Below are positions 49,938 to 58,966 of a stretch of 64,000 nt of DNA, in pieces. The position numbers and the translations under genes were made by a program. Where the stretch lies: contig NZ_LKPJ01000015.1 of NCBI RefSeq assembly GCF_001443045.1, positions 135,916-199,915 of the forward strand, in the 5' to 3' direction. Source of the DNA: Burkholderia ambifaria. Its GTDB lineage: Bacteria; Pseudomonadota; Gammaproteobacteria; Burkholderiales; Burkholderiaceae. The notes beneath the pieces were generated by a model. That model did not search any database and was not told the DNA's origin. It saw only the letters and a program-made list of their open reading frames with translations. How positions within the stretch are numbered: the stretch's first letter is position 1; every line of letters begins with the position of its first letter.

Positions 49938-52900
49938 TCTGGCGCACCCCTTCGGTATCGTAGAAAACCGGGCTCGAGATCTTCGCGGTGATGCGCTTGC
50001 CGTTGGCCAGCGGAATCACGACGCTCTCGCCCATCTTGTTCAGGCCGCCCTTCACCACCGCCAGCGCGATCGAGCGCTTCAGGATCGGGCTGTAATAACT
50101 CGACGTCACGTGGCCGAGCATCGGCGTCGGATCGGTCGCCGACACCTGCGTGTCCTTCGCGATGATCTGCGCGCCTTCCGGCAGCACGAACTGTTCGTCT
50201 TCGGTCAGGAGGCCGACGAACTGCTTGCGGCCTTCCTTCGACGTATCCGAGCGCGACAGCGAACGCTTGCCGAGGAAGTCCTTCGATTTCGCGACGACCC
50301 CGCCCATCCCGAGGTCGTACGGCGTGATCGAGCCGTCGGTGTCCTGGCCGACGATGATGTAGCCCTTCTCCGCGCGCAGCACGTGCATCGTCTCGGTGCC
50401 GTACGGCGTGATGTCGAACTCGGCACCGGCCGCCATCAGCGCTTCCCATACCGCGCGACCCGCGTTGGCCGGCACGTTCACTTCATAGGCCAGTTCGCCC
50501 GAGAAGCTGATCCGCATCACGCGCGCCTTCGCGCCCGCGACGGTGCCGTTCCGGTAGCTCATGAACGGGAACGCGTCGTTGCCGAAGTCGATGTCCTGGC
50601 ACACCTTCTGCAAGACCTTGCGGCTCTTCGGGCCAACCACCGCGAACGTCGCCCAGTGATCGGTGACGGACGCGAGCCGCACCTTCATGTCGGGCCATTC
50701 GGTTTGCAGCCAGCGCTCGAGCCACGTGAGCACGCGCGCCGCGCCGCCGGTCGTCGTCGTCATCATGAAATGCTGGTCGGCGAGGCGCACCGTCACGCCG
50801 TCGTCGAACACCATCCCGTTTTCGTCGAGCATCAGCCCGTAGCGGCACTTGCCGATCTCGAGCTTGTTCCACGGGTTCGTGTACATCCAGTTCAGCAGCT
50901 TCACCGCGTCCGGACCCTGGATGTCGATCTTGCCGAGCGTCGACGCGTCGAGGATGCCGACGCTGTTGCGCACCGCGAGGCATTCGCGCTTCACGGCCGC
51001 ATGCAGGTCCTCGCCCTTCTTCGGGAAGTACCACGGCCGCTTCCAGTTGCCGACGTCCTCGAACATCGCGCCGTGCTCGACGTGCCATTCATGCACGGCC
51101 GTCTTGCGGATCGGGTCGAGGAAGTCGCCCGTCTCGCGGCCCGCGAACGTACCGAACGATACGGGCGTGTAGTTCGGGCGGAACGTCGTCGTACCCGTTT
51201 CCGGAATCGTCTTGCCGAGCGCCTGCGCGAGGATCGCCATCCCGTTGATGTTGCCGAGCTTGCCCTGGTCGGTGCCGAAGCCCATCGCGGTGTAGCGCTT
51301 CACGTGTTCGACCGACTCGAAGCCTTCGCGCGCGGCCAGCAGGATGTCGGCGGCTGCCACGTCGTTCTGGAAGTCGACGAACTGCTTCGGTCCGCGCGGG
51401 GCGGCCTCGCGGCTGCCGACCAGCCACAACGGCTGCAGCGCGCCTTCGACGGTTTCGGCGACCTGCGGCGCGACGGGGCGCTTCGCGGCCGCGTAACCCG
51501 CGGCCTTCGCCGCTTCGGCGCCCGCGTCGAGCGCGAGCCGCAGCGCACGTGCGAGACCGAACTCGCCCGCGGCCGCACCGACGCTCGCTTCGGCCTGCAC
51601 GGGCTTGCCCGGCAGGAAGCACGCCTTCTCGTCGTTCCAGCACGCCTTGCCGCCCGACTGCGCGAACAGGTGCAGCACCGGGCTGAAGCCGCCCGACATC
51701 GCGACGAGATCGCACGACAGCGACTGCATCTTGCTGCCCGTCTTGCCGTTCGAGTAGGACGCGATGTCGACCGACGATACGCGCCACTTGCCCGAAGCAG
51801 CCGTGACGACCGCACCGCTCATCACCGTCACGCCCTGCCGCTTTGCCGCCGCCGGCAACGCACCGTTCGACGATGCGCGCGAATCGACGACCGTCACCTT
51901 CGCACCGCATGCCTTCAGGTCGAGCGCGGTCTGGTACGCACGATCGTTGTTCGTGAACACGACCACGTCGCGGCCCGGCAGCACGCCGTAGCGATGGATG
52001 TAAGTGGACACCGCGCCGGCGAGCATCACGCCCGGCAGGTCGTTGTTGCCGAACACGATCGGACGCTCGTGCGCGCCGGTCGCGAGGATCACGCGCTTCG
52101 CGCGGACCTTCCACAGCAGCTCTCGCGTGCCCTTGCGCATCGATACCGGCTGGTGATCGGTCAGGCGCTGCGTGACCGTCACGAGGTTGTGGTCCTGGTA
52201 GCCGAACGCGGTGCTGCGCGACAGGATCGTCACGTCGGGCAGCTTGCGCAGTTCGGCCTCGATCTTCTCGACCCACTGCTGCGCCGGCTTCGCGTCGATC
52301 TCCGCGCGGCACGACAGCAGGCTGCCGCCGAGTTCGCGCTGGTCGTCGACGAGGATCACGCGCGCGCCGGCCGTCGCGGCCGCATGCGCGGCGGCGAGGC
52401 CCGACGGGCCACCGCCGACCACGAGCACGTCGCAGTGCGCGTAGCATTTGTCGTAGCGATCGGCGTCGAGCACCTCAGGCGCCTTGCCGAGGCCGGCTGC
52501 CTCGCGGATCTTCTCTTCGTACTTCGGCCACATGTTGCGCGGCCACATGAAGGTCTTGTAGTAGAACCCGGCCGGCATGAAACGCGAGAGCTTCTGGTTG
52601 ATCGCATACTTGTCGTTCTCGAGCGACGGTTCGGCGTTCACGCTCGTCGCGACGAGGCCCTGGTACAGCTCGATCTCGGTCGCGCGCGCGTTCGGCACCG
52701 TGTACGGGCCGGTTTCGAGCTGCACGACGGCATTCGGTTCCGCGACGTCCGCCGTCACGATCCCGCGCGGACGGTGGTACTTGAAGCTGCGCGCGACGAA
52801 GTGCACGCCGTTCGCGAGCAGCGCGGACGCGAGCGTGTCGCCCTGGAAGCCCTGATACGTGCGGCCGTTGAACGTGAACGTCAACGGAATCGCGCGATTG

Positions 52901-52938
52901 ATGCGGCCACCGGTGCCGAGGCGGTCTTTCTGGCTCAT
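49927..52938 (-). CDS. soxA: Sarcosine oxidase alpha subunit
   Basis: The product has 1003 residues. Domain order: an N-terminal ferredoxin-like Fer2_4 segment (about 15-105, TFTFNGRTYQGFQGD), an NAD-binding flavoprotein domain (about 165-430; DVLVVGGGPSGLAAAHAAA, ATGAHERPIVFGNNDLPGV), and a C-terminal GcvT/aminomethyltransferase folate-binding domain (about 600-1003, WYFPKKGEDLHAAVKRECLAVRN, ending GLNKMGESV). It binds NAD and tetrahydrofolate; the methyl group of sarcosine leaves as methylene-THF. The start MSQKDRLG overlaps the soxD stop (ATGA). Confidence 0.97.
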   Translation of the reverse strand: MSQKDRLGTGGRINRAIPLTFTFNGRTYQGFQGDTLASALLANGVHFVARSFKYHRPRGIVTADVAEPNAVVQLETGPYTVPNARATEIELYQGLVATSVNAEPSLENDKYAINQKLSRFMPAGFYYKTFMWPRNMWPKYEEKIREAAGLGKAPEVLDADRYDKCYAHCDVLVVGGGPSGLAAAHAAATAGARVILVDDQRELGGSLLSCRAEIDAKPAQQWVEKIEAELRKLPDVTILSRSTAFGYQDHNLVTVTQRLTDHQPVSMRKGTRELLWKVRAKRVILATGAHERPIVFGNNDLPGVMLAGAVSTYIHRYGVLPGRDVVVFTNNDRAYQTALDLKACGAKVTVVDSRASSNGALPAAAKRQGVTVMSGAVVTAASGKWRVSSVDIASYSNGKTGSKMQSLSCDLVAMSGGFSPVLHLFAQSGGKACWNDEKACFLPGKPVQAEASVGAAAGEFGLARALRLALDAGAEAAKAAGYAAAKRPVAPQVAETVEGALQPLWLVGSREAAPRGPKQFVDFQNDVAAADILLAAREGFESVEHVKRYTAMGFGTDQGKLGNINGMAILAQALGKTIPETGTTTFRPNYTPVSFGTFAGRETGDFLDPIRKTAVHEWHVEHGAMFEDVGNWKRPWYFPKKGEDLHAAVKRECLAVRNSVGILDASTLGKIDIQGPDAVKLLNWMYTNPWNKLEIGKCRYGLMLDENGMVFDDGVTVRLADQHFMMTTTTGGAARVLTWLERWLQTEWPDMKVRLASVTDHWATFAVVGPKSRKVLQKVCQDIDFGNDAFPFMSYRNGTVAGAKARVMRISFSGELAYEVNVPANAGRAVWEALMAAGAEFDITPYGTETMHVLRAEKGYIIVGQDTDGSITPYDLGMGGVVAKSKDFLGKRSLSRSDTSKEGRKQFVGLLTEDEQFVLPEGAQIIAKDTQVSATDPTPMLGHVTSSYYSPILKRSIALAVVKGGLNKMGESVVIPLANGKRITAKISSPVFYDTEGVRQNVE

Positions 52939-53234
52939 TTGCTCGTGCCCTCTTCGTGTGCGTTGCCGGCAGCTGCGCCACCGAACTTTTCGTAGCCCTT
53001 GATATCGTAGGTGACCGTGTCGCGCGTCACCTTGAACCAGCGGCGGCAGCCCTGCGTGTGCAGCCACTGCTCGCGATGGATACCGCGCTTGTTCTCACGC
53101 ATGAACACGTATTCGCCCCATTCGCGGTCGGTCATGTTCTCGTTTGCAACCGGACGCACGATGTCGGCTTCACCGCCGCACGAGAATTCGGATTCGGCGC
53201 GCGGCCCGCACCACGGACATTCGATCAGCAACAT
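52935..53234 (-). CDS. soxD: Sarcosine oxidase delta subunit
   Basis: The product has 99 residues. The zinc site known from TSOX structures is intact: Cys6 and Cys9 (ECPWCGPR), His59 and Cys63 (LHTQGCRRW). Residues VRPVANENMTDREWGEYVF are typical of the family. It bridges the other subunits. It lies 25 bp after soxB and overlaps soxA by 4 bp. Confidence 0.96.
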   Translation of the reverse strand: MLLIECPWCGPRAESEFSCGGEADIVRPVANENMTDREWGEYVFMRENKRGIHREQWLHTQGCRRWFKVTRDTVTYDIKGYEKFGGAAAGNAHEEGTSK

Positions 53235-53259
53235 GTTTCTTTCTCCAATGGTCGTCGGG

Positions 53260-54504
53260 TTAGTGCGCCACGGCGGCTGCGCCGTGCTCGTCGATCAGGT
53301 GACCCGTGTAGAAGCGGTCGAGCGCAAACGGCGCGTTCAGCGGATGCGGTTCGTCGCGGGCGATCGTGTGCGCGAACACCCAGCCCGAGCCCGGCGTCGC
53401 CTTGAAGCCGCCGGTACCCCAGCCGCAGTTGAAATAGAGGCCCTTCACGTCCGTCTTCGTGATGATCGGGCACGCGTCCGGCGACACGTCGACGATGCCG
53501 CCCCACTGGCGGTTCATCCGCACGCGCGAGAACACCGGGAACATCTCGACGATTGCCTGCAGCGTGCTTTCGATGACGTGGAAGCTGCCGCGCTGGCCGA
53601 AACCCGTGTACTGGTCGATACCCGCGCCGATCACGAGGTCGCCCTTGTCGGACTGGCTGATGTACGCGTGCACCGCGTTCGACATGATCACCGAGTTGAC
53701 CACCGGCTTGATCGGCTCGGACACCAGCGCCTGCAGCGGGTGGCTTTCGATCGGCAGGCGCACGCCGGCCATGTCGGCGAGCGTCGTCGTGTTGCCTGCC
53801 GCCACCACCGCGACCTTCTTCGCCTTGATGAAGCCCTTCACCGTATCGACGCCGACCACCGCACCGCCTTCGCGGCGAATGCCCGTCACCTGGCAGTTCT
53901 GGATGATGTCGACACCGGCGCGGTCCGCGCCGCGCGCGAAGCCCCAGGCCACCGCGTCGTGACGCGCGACACCCGCACGGCGCTGGATCGATGCGCCGAG
54001 CACCGGGTAGCGGCTGTTCAGGTTGATCGTCGGCTCGATTTCCTTGATCTGCGCGGGCGTCAGGAATTCGGCGTCGACGCCGTTCAGCCGGTTCGCGTTC
54101 ACGCGACGCTCGGTGTCACGCACGTCCTGCAGCGTGTGCGCGAGGTTCATCACGCCGCGCTGGCTGAACATCACGTTGTAGTTGAGATCCTGCGACAGCC
54201 CTTCCCACAGCTTCATCGCCTTCTCGTACAGCGCGGCCGATTCGTCCCACAGGTAGTTCGAGCGCACGATCGTCGTGTTGCGCGCGGTGTTGCCGCCGCC
54301 GATCCAGCCCTTCTCGAGGATCGCGACGTTCGTGATCCCGTGTTCCTTCGCGAGATAGTAGGCGGTCGCGAGGCCGTGGCCGCCGCCGCCGACGATCACG
54401 ACGTCGTATTCCTTCTTCGGTTCCGGGCTCTTCCACTGCTTTTCCCAGTTCTCGTGATACGAGAGGCCGTTGCGGAACAGGCTGAATATCGAGTAGCGGC
54501 TCAT
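53260..54504 (-). CDS. soxB: Sarcosine oxidase beta subunit
   Basis: The product has 414 residues. It is the flavoprotein subunit that demethylates sarcosine. The FAD-binding motif DVVIVGGGGHGLATAYYLA lies at about 34-52, NTTIVRSNYLWDESA follows, and the His in RHDAVAWGFARGA (about 182) matches the covalent FMN attachment site of TSOX beta. The C-terminal GLYFNCGWGTGGFKATPGSGWVFA is diagnostic. It follows sdaA by 15 bp and leads soxD by 25 bp. Confidence 0.97.
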   Translation of the reverse strand: MSRYSIFSLFRNGLSYHENWEKQWKSPEPKKEYDVVIVGGGGHGLATAYYLAKEHGITNVAILEKGWIGGGNTARNTTIVRSNYLWDESAALYEKAMKLWEGLSQDLNYNVMFSQRGVMNLAHTLQDVRDTERRVNANRLNGVDAEFLTPAQIKEIEPTINLNSRYPVLGASIQRRAGVARHDAVAWGFARGADRAGVDIIQNCQVTGIRREGGAVVGVDTVKGFIKAKKVAVVAAGNTTTLADMAGVRLPIESHPLQALVSEPIKPVVNSVIMSNAVHAYISQSDKGDLVIGAGIDQYTGFGQRGSFHVIESTLQAIVEMFPVFSRVRMNRQWGGIVDVSPDACPIITKTDVKGLYFNCGWGTGGFKATPGSGWVFAHTIARDEPHPLNAPFALDRFYTGHLIDEHGAAAVAH

Positions 54505-54519
54505 GTTAGTGATCCTTCG

Positions 54520-55905
54520 TTAGCATTCGATGACGTTCACGGCGAGACCGCCGCGCGACGTTTCCTTGTATTTCGTCTTCATGTCGGCACCCGTCTCGCG
54601 CATCGTCTTGATCACCGAATCAAGCGAGACGTAGTGCTGGCCGTTACCCTTGAGCGCCATCCGCGACGCGTTCAGCGCCTTGATCGCGCCCATCGCGTTG
54701 CGTTCGATGCACGGGATCTGCACGAGCCCGCCGACCGGGTCGCAGGTCATGCCGAGGTTGTGCTCCATGCCGATTTCTGCCGCGTTCTCGACCTGGTCGG
54801 GCGTGCCGCCCATCACCGCGGCGAGTGCGGCCGCGGCCATCGAGCACGCGACGCCCACTTCGCCCTGGCAACCGACTTCCGCACCGGAAATCGATGCGGT
54901 TTCCTTGTAGATGATCCCGATCGCCGCGGCCGTCAGCAGGAATTCGACGATGCCGGCTTCGTTCGAGCCCGGCACGAATTTCACGTAGTAGTGCAGCACC
55001 GCGGGAATCACACCGGCCGCGCCGTTGGTGGGCGCGGTGACGACCCGGCCGCCCGCCGCGTTTTCCTCGTTGACGGCCATTGCATACAGGTTGACCCAGT
55101 CGAGCATCGACAGCGGATCGCGCAGCGACTCCTCCGAACGCTCACGCAGGCGCCCGTTCAGTTCGGCCGCGCGGCGCTTCACGCGCATCGGGCCCGGCAG
55201 GTCGCCCTCGACCTTGCAGCCGCGCTCGACGCACGCGGCCATCGTGCGCCAAATTGCGAGCAGCCCGGCGCGCACTTCGTCCTCGGGGCGCAGCGTGCAT
55301 TCGTTGCGCAGCATCAGCTCGGCGATCGACAGCCCGTGTTCGCGGCACTGGCGCATCAGGTCGTCGCCGGTACGGAACGGATACGGCACTTCGGCCGCGG
55401 CGCGCACGCCGTTCACGCGATCGCCATCGCGATTCACGACGAAGCCGCCGCCGATCGAGTAATACTCTTTCTCGACGAGCAACTGGCCGTGCTCGTCGAA
55501 CGCCTGGAAGCGCATCCCGTTCGGGTGCACGATGCTCGTGCCGCTCATCAGCTTGCGATAGAAGCCGATGTTCTCCTTCTCGTCGAAGCGGATCGTCTGC
55601 TTGCCGAGCAGCGACAGCGACTTCTCCGCGCGGATCTCGGCGAGCCGCGGCTCAATCAGGTCCGGATCGATCGTATCCGGCAGGTGGCCTTCGAGGCCGA
55701 GCAGCACCGCCTTGTCGGTGCCGTGGCCCTTGCCCGTTGCACCGAGCGAGCCGTATAGTTCGACCCGCACACGGCGCACGAAGCCGAGCAGGTTCGCGTC
55801 CTCGATATGCGACGCGAAGCGGCAAGCGGCAATCATCGGGCCGACCGTGTGCGAACTGGACGGGCCGATGCCGATCTTGAACAGGTCGAACGCGCTGACG
55901 TTCAT
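54520..55905 (-). CDS. sdaA: L-serine ammonia-lyase (Fe-S)
   Basis: The product has 461 residues, matching single-chain SdaA. It deaminates L-serine to pyruvate through a [4Fe-4S] cluster. The N-terminus (AFDLFKIGIGPSSSHTVGPM) is typical, and the C-terminal part has TAPTNGAAGVIPAVL, GAEVGCQGEVGVACSMAAA and MTCDPVGGLVQIPCIERNA, with the Cys ligands visible. It is the first gene of the operon sdaA-soxBDAG-folB and completes the route sarcosine, glycine, serine, pyruvate with GlyA. AGAGGAAGCCAG precedes the ATG. It is divergent from a GlxA-type regulator. Confidence 0.97.
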   Translation of the reverse strand: MNVSAFDLFKIGIGPSSSHTVGPMIAACRFASHIEDANLLGFVRRVRVELYGSLGATGKGHGTDKAVLLGLEGHLPDTIDPDLIEPRLAEIRAEKSLSLLGKQTIRFDEKENIGFYRKLMSGTSIVHPNGMRFQAFDEHGQLLVEKEYYSIGGGFVVNRDGDRVNGVRAAAEVPYPFRTGDDLMRQCREHGLSIAELMLRNECTLRPEDEVRAGLLAIWRTMAACVERGCKVEGDLPGPMRVKRRAAELNGRLRERSEESLRDPLSMLDWVNLYAMAVNEENAAGGRVVTAPTNGAAGVIPAVLHYYVKFVPGSNEAGIVEFLLTAAAIGIIYKETASISGAEVGCQGEVGVACSMAAAALAAVMGGTPDQVENAAEIGMEHNLGMTCDPVGGLVQIPCIERNAMGAIKALNASRMALKGNGQHYVSLDSVIKTMRETGADMKTKYKETSRGGLAVNVIEC

Positions 55906-56124
55906 CTGGCTTCCTCTGGGTGGACGTACGTGAAATGTCGTTGGCATCAGTACATCAAAGCGTAAAATTGGCCGATAGAACAAAAACGGCATCGGCGTGG
56001 GATACCGGCGCCAAGCCCCGCGCAGGACGGTCCGAAAGTGCGCTTTGGCGATGGTTGGCGACGCAAAAGCACAAGTCGGCCGGCGCCTGTGCCGCCCGGC
56101 AGACCTCCCCGCAAACAGTGTGAA

Positions 56125-57075
56125 ATGAGTGAGACCCGCCTTCCCGGCGTGACGAGATTGACCGCGATGACACCCGACGTACCCGCTTCCCCCCTCGCCG
56201 AACCGGCGCCGCAGCGCATCCGCTTCGGCATCGTGCTGCTGCCGAACTTCACGCTCACGGCCTTCTCGGGGTTCGTCGACATGCTGCGGCTGTCGGCCGA
56301 CGACGGCGACTACAGCAAGCCGGTGCGCTGCGCGTGGAGCGTGATCGGCGAGACGCTGGCGCCGGTGCGCGCGAGCTGCGGGATCCAGATCACGCCGTGG
56401 GAAACCTTCGAGAACGCCGAGCCGTTCGACTACGTCGTCGTGGTTGGCGGGCTGCTGCATTCGGGGCCGCAAGCCGGCCCCGAAACGCTCGAGTTCATTC
56501 GCCGCGCGGGGGCGGGCGGCGCGACGGTCGTCGGGATCTGCACGGGCGTGTTTACGCTGATGCGCGCGAACGTGCTCGACGGCTACCGCACCTGCGTGAG
56601 CTGGTTCCACTACTGGGATTTCATCGAACGCTTCCCGCGCGCCGATCCGGACCTGCTGATCGCCGACCGCCTGTTCGTGATCGACCGGCGCCGCATCACC
56701 TGCTCGGGCGGCCGCGCATCGATCGATGTCGCCGCCGCGATCCTGCTGCGCCATTTCGACCATGCGACCGTCCAGAAGGCGTTGCGCATCCTGCTCGTCG
56801 GCGAGATGCAGAAAGGCAATGCGCCGCAGCCGCATCCGCCCGGTCTCGAGCCGGCCACGCACCCGAAGGTCAAGCGCGCGAGTTCCGACCGCACCGTCGC
56901 CGATATCGCGTCGAGCTGCGGGTTCGCCGACGCGTCGCACCTCGGCCGCGAATTCCGCAAGCAGTTCGGCGTGCCGCCGGCGACCTATCGCGAGCGCGGT
57001 GGGGAGGTCGCGGAAGCCGACGTGCCGGCCGCGGCCGATCCCGATCCGGATCCCGTCGAAGACATCGCCGACTGA
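56125..57075 (+). CDS. GlxA-type AraC-family regulator lacking the first HTH
   Basis: The product has 316 residues from MSETRLPG (MTPDVPAS, 14 residues on, is an alternative). Residues about 30-215 are a DJ-1/PfpI-like sensor domain: IVLLPNFTLTAFSGFVDMLR, GICTGVFTLMRANVL, DRLFVIDRRRITCSGG. The DNA-binding part is short: after VKRA the sequence passes straight to SSDRTVADIASSCGFADASHLGREFRKQFGVPPATYR, the second AraC HTH. The first HTH and the linking helix, about 50 residues, are absent without a frameshift, as judged against the complete regulator at 1661-2686. It is divergent from sdaA-sox and would be expected to control it; whether it still binds DNA normally is open. Confidence 0.85.
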   Translation: MSETRLPGVTRLTAMTPDVPASPLAEPAPQRIRFGIVLLPNFTLTAFSGFVDMLRLSADDGDYSKPVRCAWSVIGETLAPVRASCGIQITPWETFENAEPFDYVVVVGGLLHSGPQAGPETLEFIRRAGAGGATVVGICTGVFTLMRANVLDGYRTCVSWFHYWDFIERFPRADPDLLIADRLFVIDRRRITCSGGRASIDVAAAILLRHFDHATVQKALRILLVGEMQKGNAPQPHPPGLEPATHPKVKRASSDRTVADIASSCGFADASHLGREFRKQFGVPPATYRERGGEVAEADVPAAADPDPDPVEDIAD

Positions 57076-57236
57076 CAATCGCGCGCCGCCGCCGGCGCGC
57101 ATCTCCCCCTTGGACCGCGCATCGAATCGCACACGATCGCCGCCTGTTCGCCCCATTTGGAACCGGTTCCAATCAACTTGACCGACGTTGCGCCCCGTTA
57201 ATCGAGGGTTATCCCGGATGCTGACGTCCGCTCAAA

Positions 57237-57265
57237 TTTGTATGATGACCACATCACCTTACAAA
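57237..57265. promoter_or_regulatory. Operator candidate before the FadR-type regulator
   Basis: TTTGTA (57237-57242) and TACAAA-like TTACAAA (57259-57265) flank an inner dyad TGATG-ACCA-CATCA (57243-57256). It ends 10 bp before the start codon of the regulator gene. FCD-type GntR proteins often bind such dyads and repress themselves. The outer arms are off-centre relative to the inner dyad by one or two bases. Confidence 0.4.
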
Positions 57266-57275
57266 CTAGAGCGCC

Positions 57276-57980
57276 ATGTTCGAGAAAATTCCCGCCCGTG
57301 CGATGAGCGACCACGTCGCGCAGCAGTTGCTCAAGCAGATCGAAGTCGGCAGTTTCTCGGCCACCGGCAAGCTGCCGACGGAAGCCGTGCTTGCGCAGGA
57401 ATTCGGCGTGAGCCGCACCGTGATCCGCGAGGCGATCTCGCGCTTGAAGAACGAAGGCGTGGTCGAGCCGCGCCAGGGCAGCGGCGTGTACGTGAACCAG
57501 CACGGCGCGATCCGGCCGCTGCGGATCGACTACGCGGAAGCCGTCGAGGCGAGCTCGCTGCCGCACCTGCTCGCGGTGCGCCGCGCGATCGAGGCTGAAG
57601 TCGCGGCCGAAGCCGCGCTGCATCACACGGACGACGACATGGCCGACATCGACGACGCGCTGCGCAGGATCGACGATGCCGTGGCTGAAGGGCGCGACGG
57701 CGTCGCTGAAGACGTCGCGTTCCACCGCACGATCGCGGCCGTCACCGGCAACCCGTATTTCCTGAAGACGCTGCAGTTCCTGAACCAGTACCTCGAGGCC
57801 GGCGTGAAGGTCACGCGACGCAACGAAGCGACGCGCGAGGATTTCTCGCGGCAGGTGCGCGAGGAACACGCGGCGATCACCGACGCGATCCGCGCGCGCG
57901 ACCCGATGGCGGCACGCAATGCCGCGCGCACCCACATGTACAACGCCGCCCGCCGTCTCGCGGAAGCCGGCATCTGCTGA
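57276..57980 (+). CDS. FadR-subfamily GntR regulator of the otn operon
   Basis: The product has 234 residues. It has an N-terminal winged helix (SDHVAQQLLKQIEVGSFSATGKLPTE, FGVSRTVIREAISRLKNEGVVEPRQGSGVYV) and a C-terminal all-helical FCD effector domain with metal-ligand type residues (VAFHRTIAAVTGNPYF, HAAITDAIRARDPMAARNAARTHM). It lies 76 bp upstream of ltnD on the same strand and very likely responds to an acid sugar and represses the operon. A dyad overlies its own ribosome-binding region. Confidence 0.9.
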   Translation: MFEKIPARAMSDHVAQQLLKQIEVGSFSATGKLPTEAVLAQEFGVSRTVIREAISRLKNEGVVEPRQGSGVYVNQHGAIRPLRIDYAEAVEASSLPHLLAVRRAIEAEVAAEAALHHTDDDMADIDDALRRIDDAVAEGRDGVAEDVAFHRTIAAVTGNPYFLKTLQFLNQYLEAGVKVTRRNEATREDFSRQVREEHAAITDAIRARDPMAARNAARTHMYNAARRLAEAGIC

Positions 57981-58056
57981 TTGCTGAATGCGGCGGCGCG
58001 GGCTGATCCGGCGCCGTCGTTATCCCGAACCTCTCCCGAATCGATCAAGGTTGACC

Positions 58057-58947
58057 ATGTCACGAAATGTTGGAGTCATCGGCCTCGGCGCGATGGGCCT
58101 CGGCGTCGCCCGCTCGCTGCTGCGCGCGGGGTTCCGCGTGCACGCATGCGACGTGCGCGACACCGTGCTGCAGGCGTTCGCGGCCGAAGGCGGCGTGGCC
58201 TGCGCGAGCCCGGCCGAACTAGGCGCGCAGTGCGACGTCGTCGTCACGCTCGTCGTCAATGCCGCACAGACTGAAACGGTGCTGTTCGGCGAGCACGGCG
58301 CGGTTGCGTCGATGAAGCCGGGCGGCGTCGTGATCGCGAGCGCGACCGTCGCGCCCGACTTCGCGGTCGCACTCGGCGCGCGCATCGAGGCCGCGGGCCT
58401 GCAGATGCTCGACGCGCCGGTGTCCGGCGGCGCCGCACGCGCGGCGTCGGGCGAGATGACGATGATGACGTCGGGCCCCGCCGCCGCGTATGCCGGCTGC
58501 GACGACGTGCTCGCCGCGATCGCCGGCAAGGTCTATCGCCTCGGCGATACGCACGGCATCGGCTCGAAAGTGAAGATCATCAACCAGCTGCTGGCCGGCG
58601 TGCATATCGCGGCGGCCGCCGAGGCGATGGCGCTCGGCCTGCGCGAAGGCGTCGATGCCGACGCGCTGTACGACGTGATCACGCACAGTGCCGGCAACTC
58701 ATGGATGTTCGAGAACCGCGTGCCGCACATCCTGAACGGCGATTACACGCCGCTGTCGGCTGTCGACATCTTCGTGAAGGATCTCGGCCTCGTGCTCGAT
58801 ACCGCGCGCCGCAGCAAGTTCCCGCTGCCGCTGTCGGCCACCGCGCACCAGATGTTCATGAGCGCATCGAGCGCCGGCCACGGCGGCGAGGACGATTCCG
58901 CCGTGATCAAGACTTTCCCCGGCATCACGCTGCCGCCCGCCCGCTGA
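58057..58947 (+). CDS. ltnD: L-threonate dehydrogenase
   Basis: The product has 296 residues. It is a beta-hydroxyacid dehydrogenase: Rossmann motif VGVIGLGAMGLGVARSLL, substrate motif MLDAPVSGGAARA, catalytic Lys in GSKVKIINQLLAG. Family members reduce or oxidise 3-hydroxyisobutyrate, tartronate semialdehyde and others; the neighbours otnK, otnC and otnI make L-threonate to 2-oxo-tetronate the best call. AAGG six bases before the ATG. The kinase gene follows after 19 bp. Confidence 0.88.
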   Translation: MSRNVGVIGLGAMGLGVARSLLRAGFRVHACDVRDTVLQAFAAEGGVACASPAELGAQCDVVVTLVVNAAQTETVLFGEHGAVASMKPGGVVIASATVAPDFAVALGARIEAAGLQMLDAPVSGGAARAASGEMTMMTSGPAAAYAGCDDVLAAIAGKVYRLGDTHGIGSKVKIINQLLAGVHIAAAAEAMALGLREGVDADALYDVITHSAGNSWMFENRVPHILNGDYTPLSAVDIFVKDLGLVLDTARRSKFPLPLSATAHQMFMSASSAGHGGEDDSAVIKTFPGITLPPAR

Positions 58948-58966
58948 TTCGAACGACGTTCCCGCC

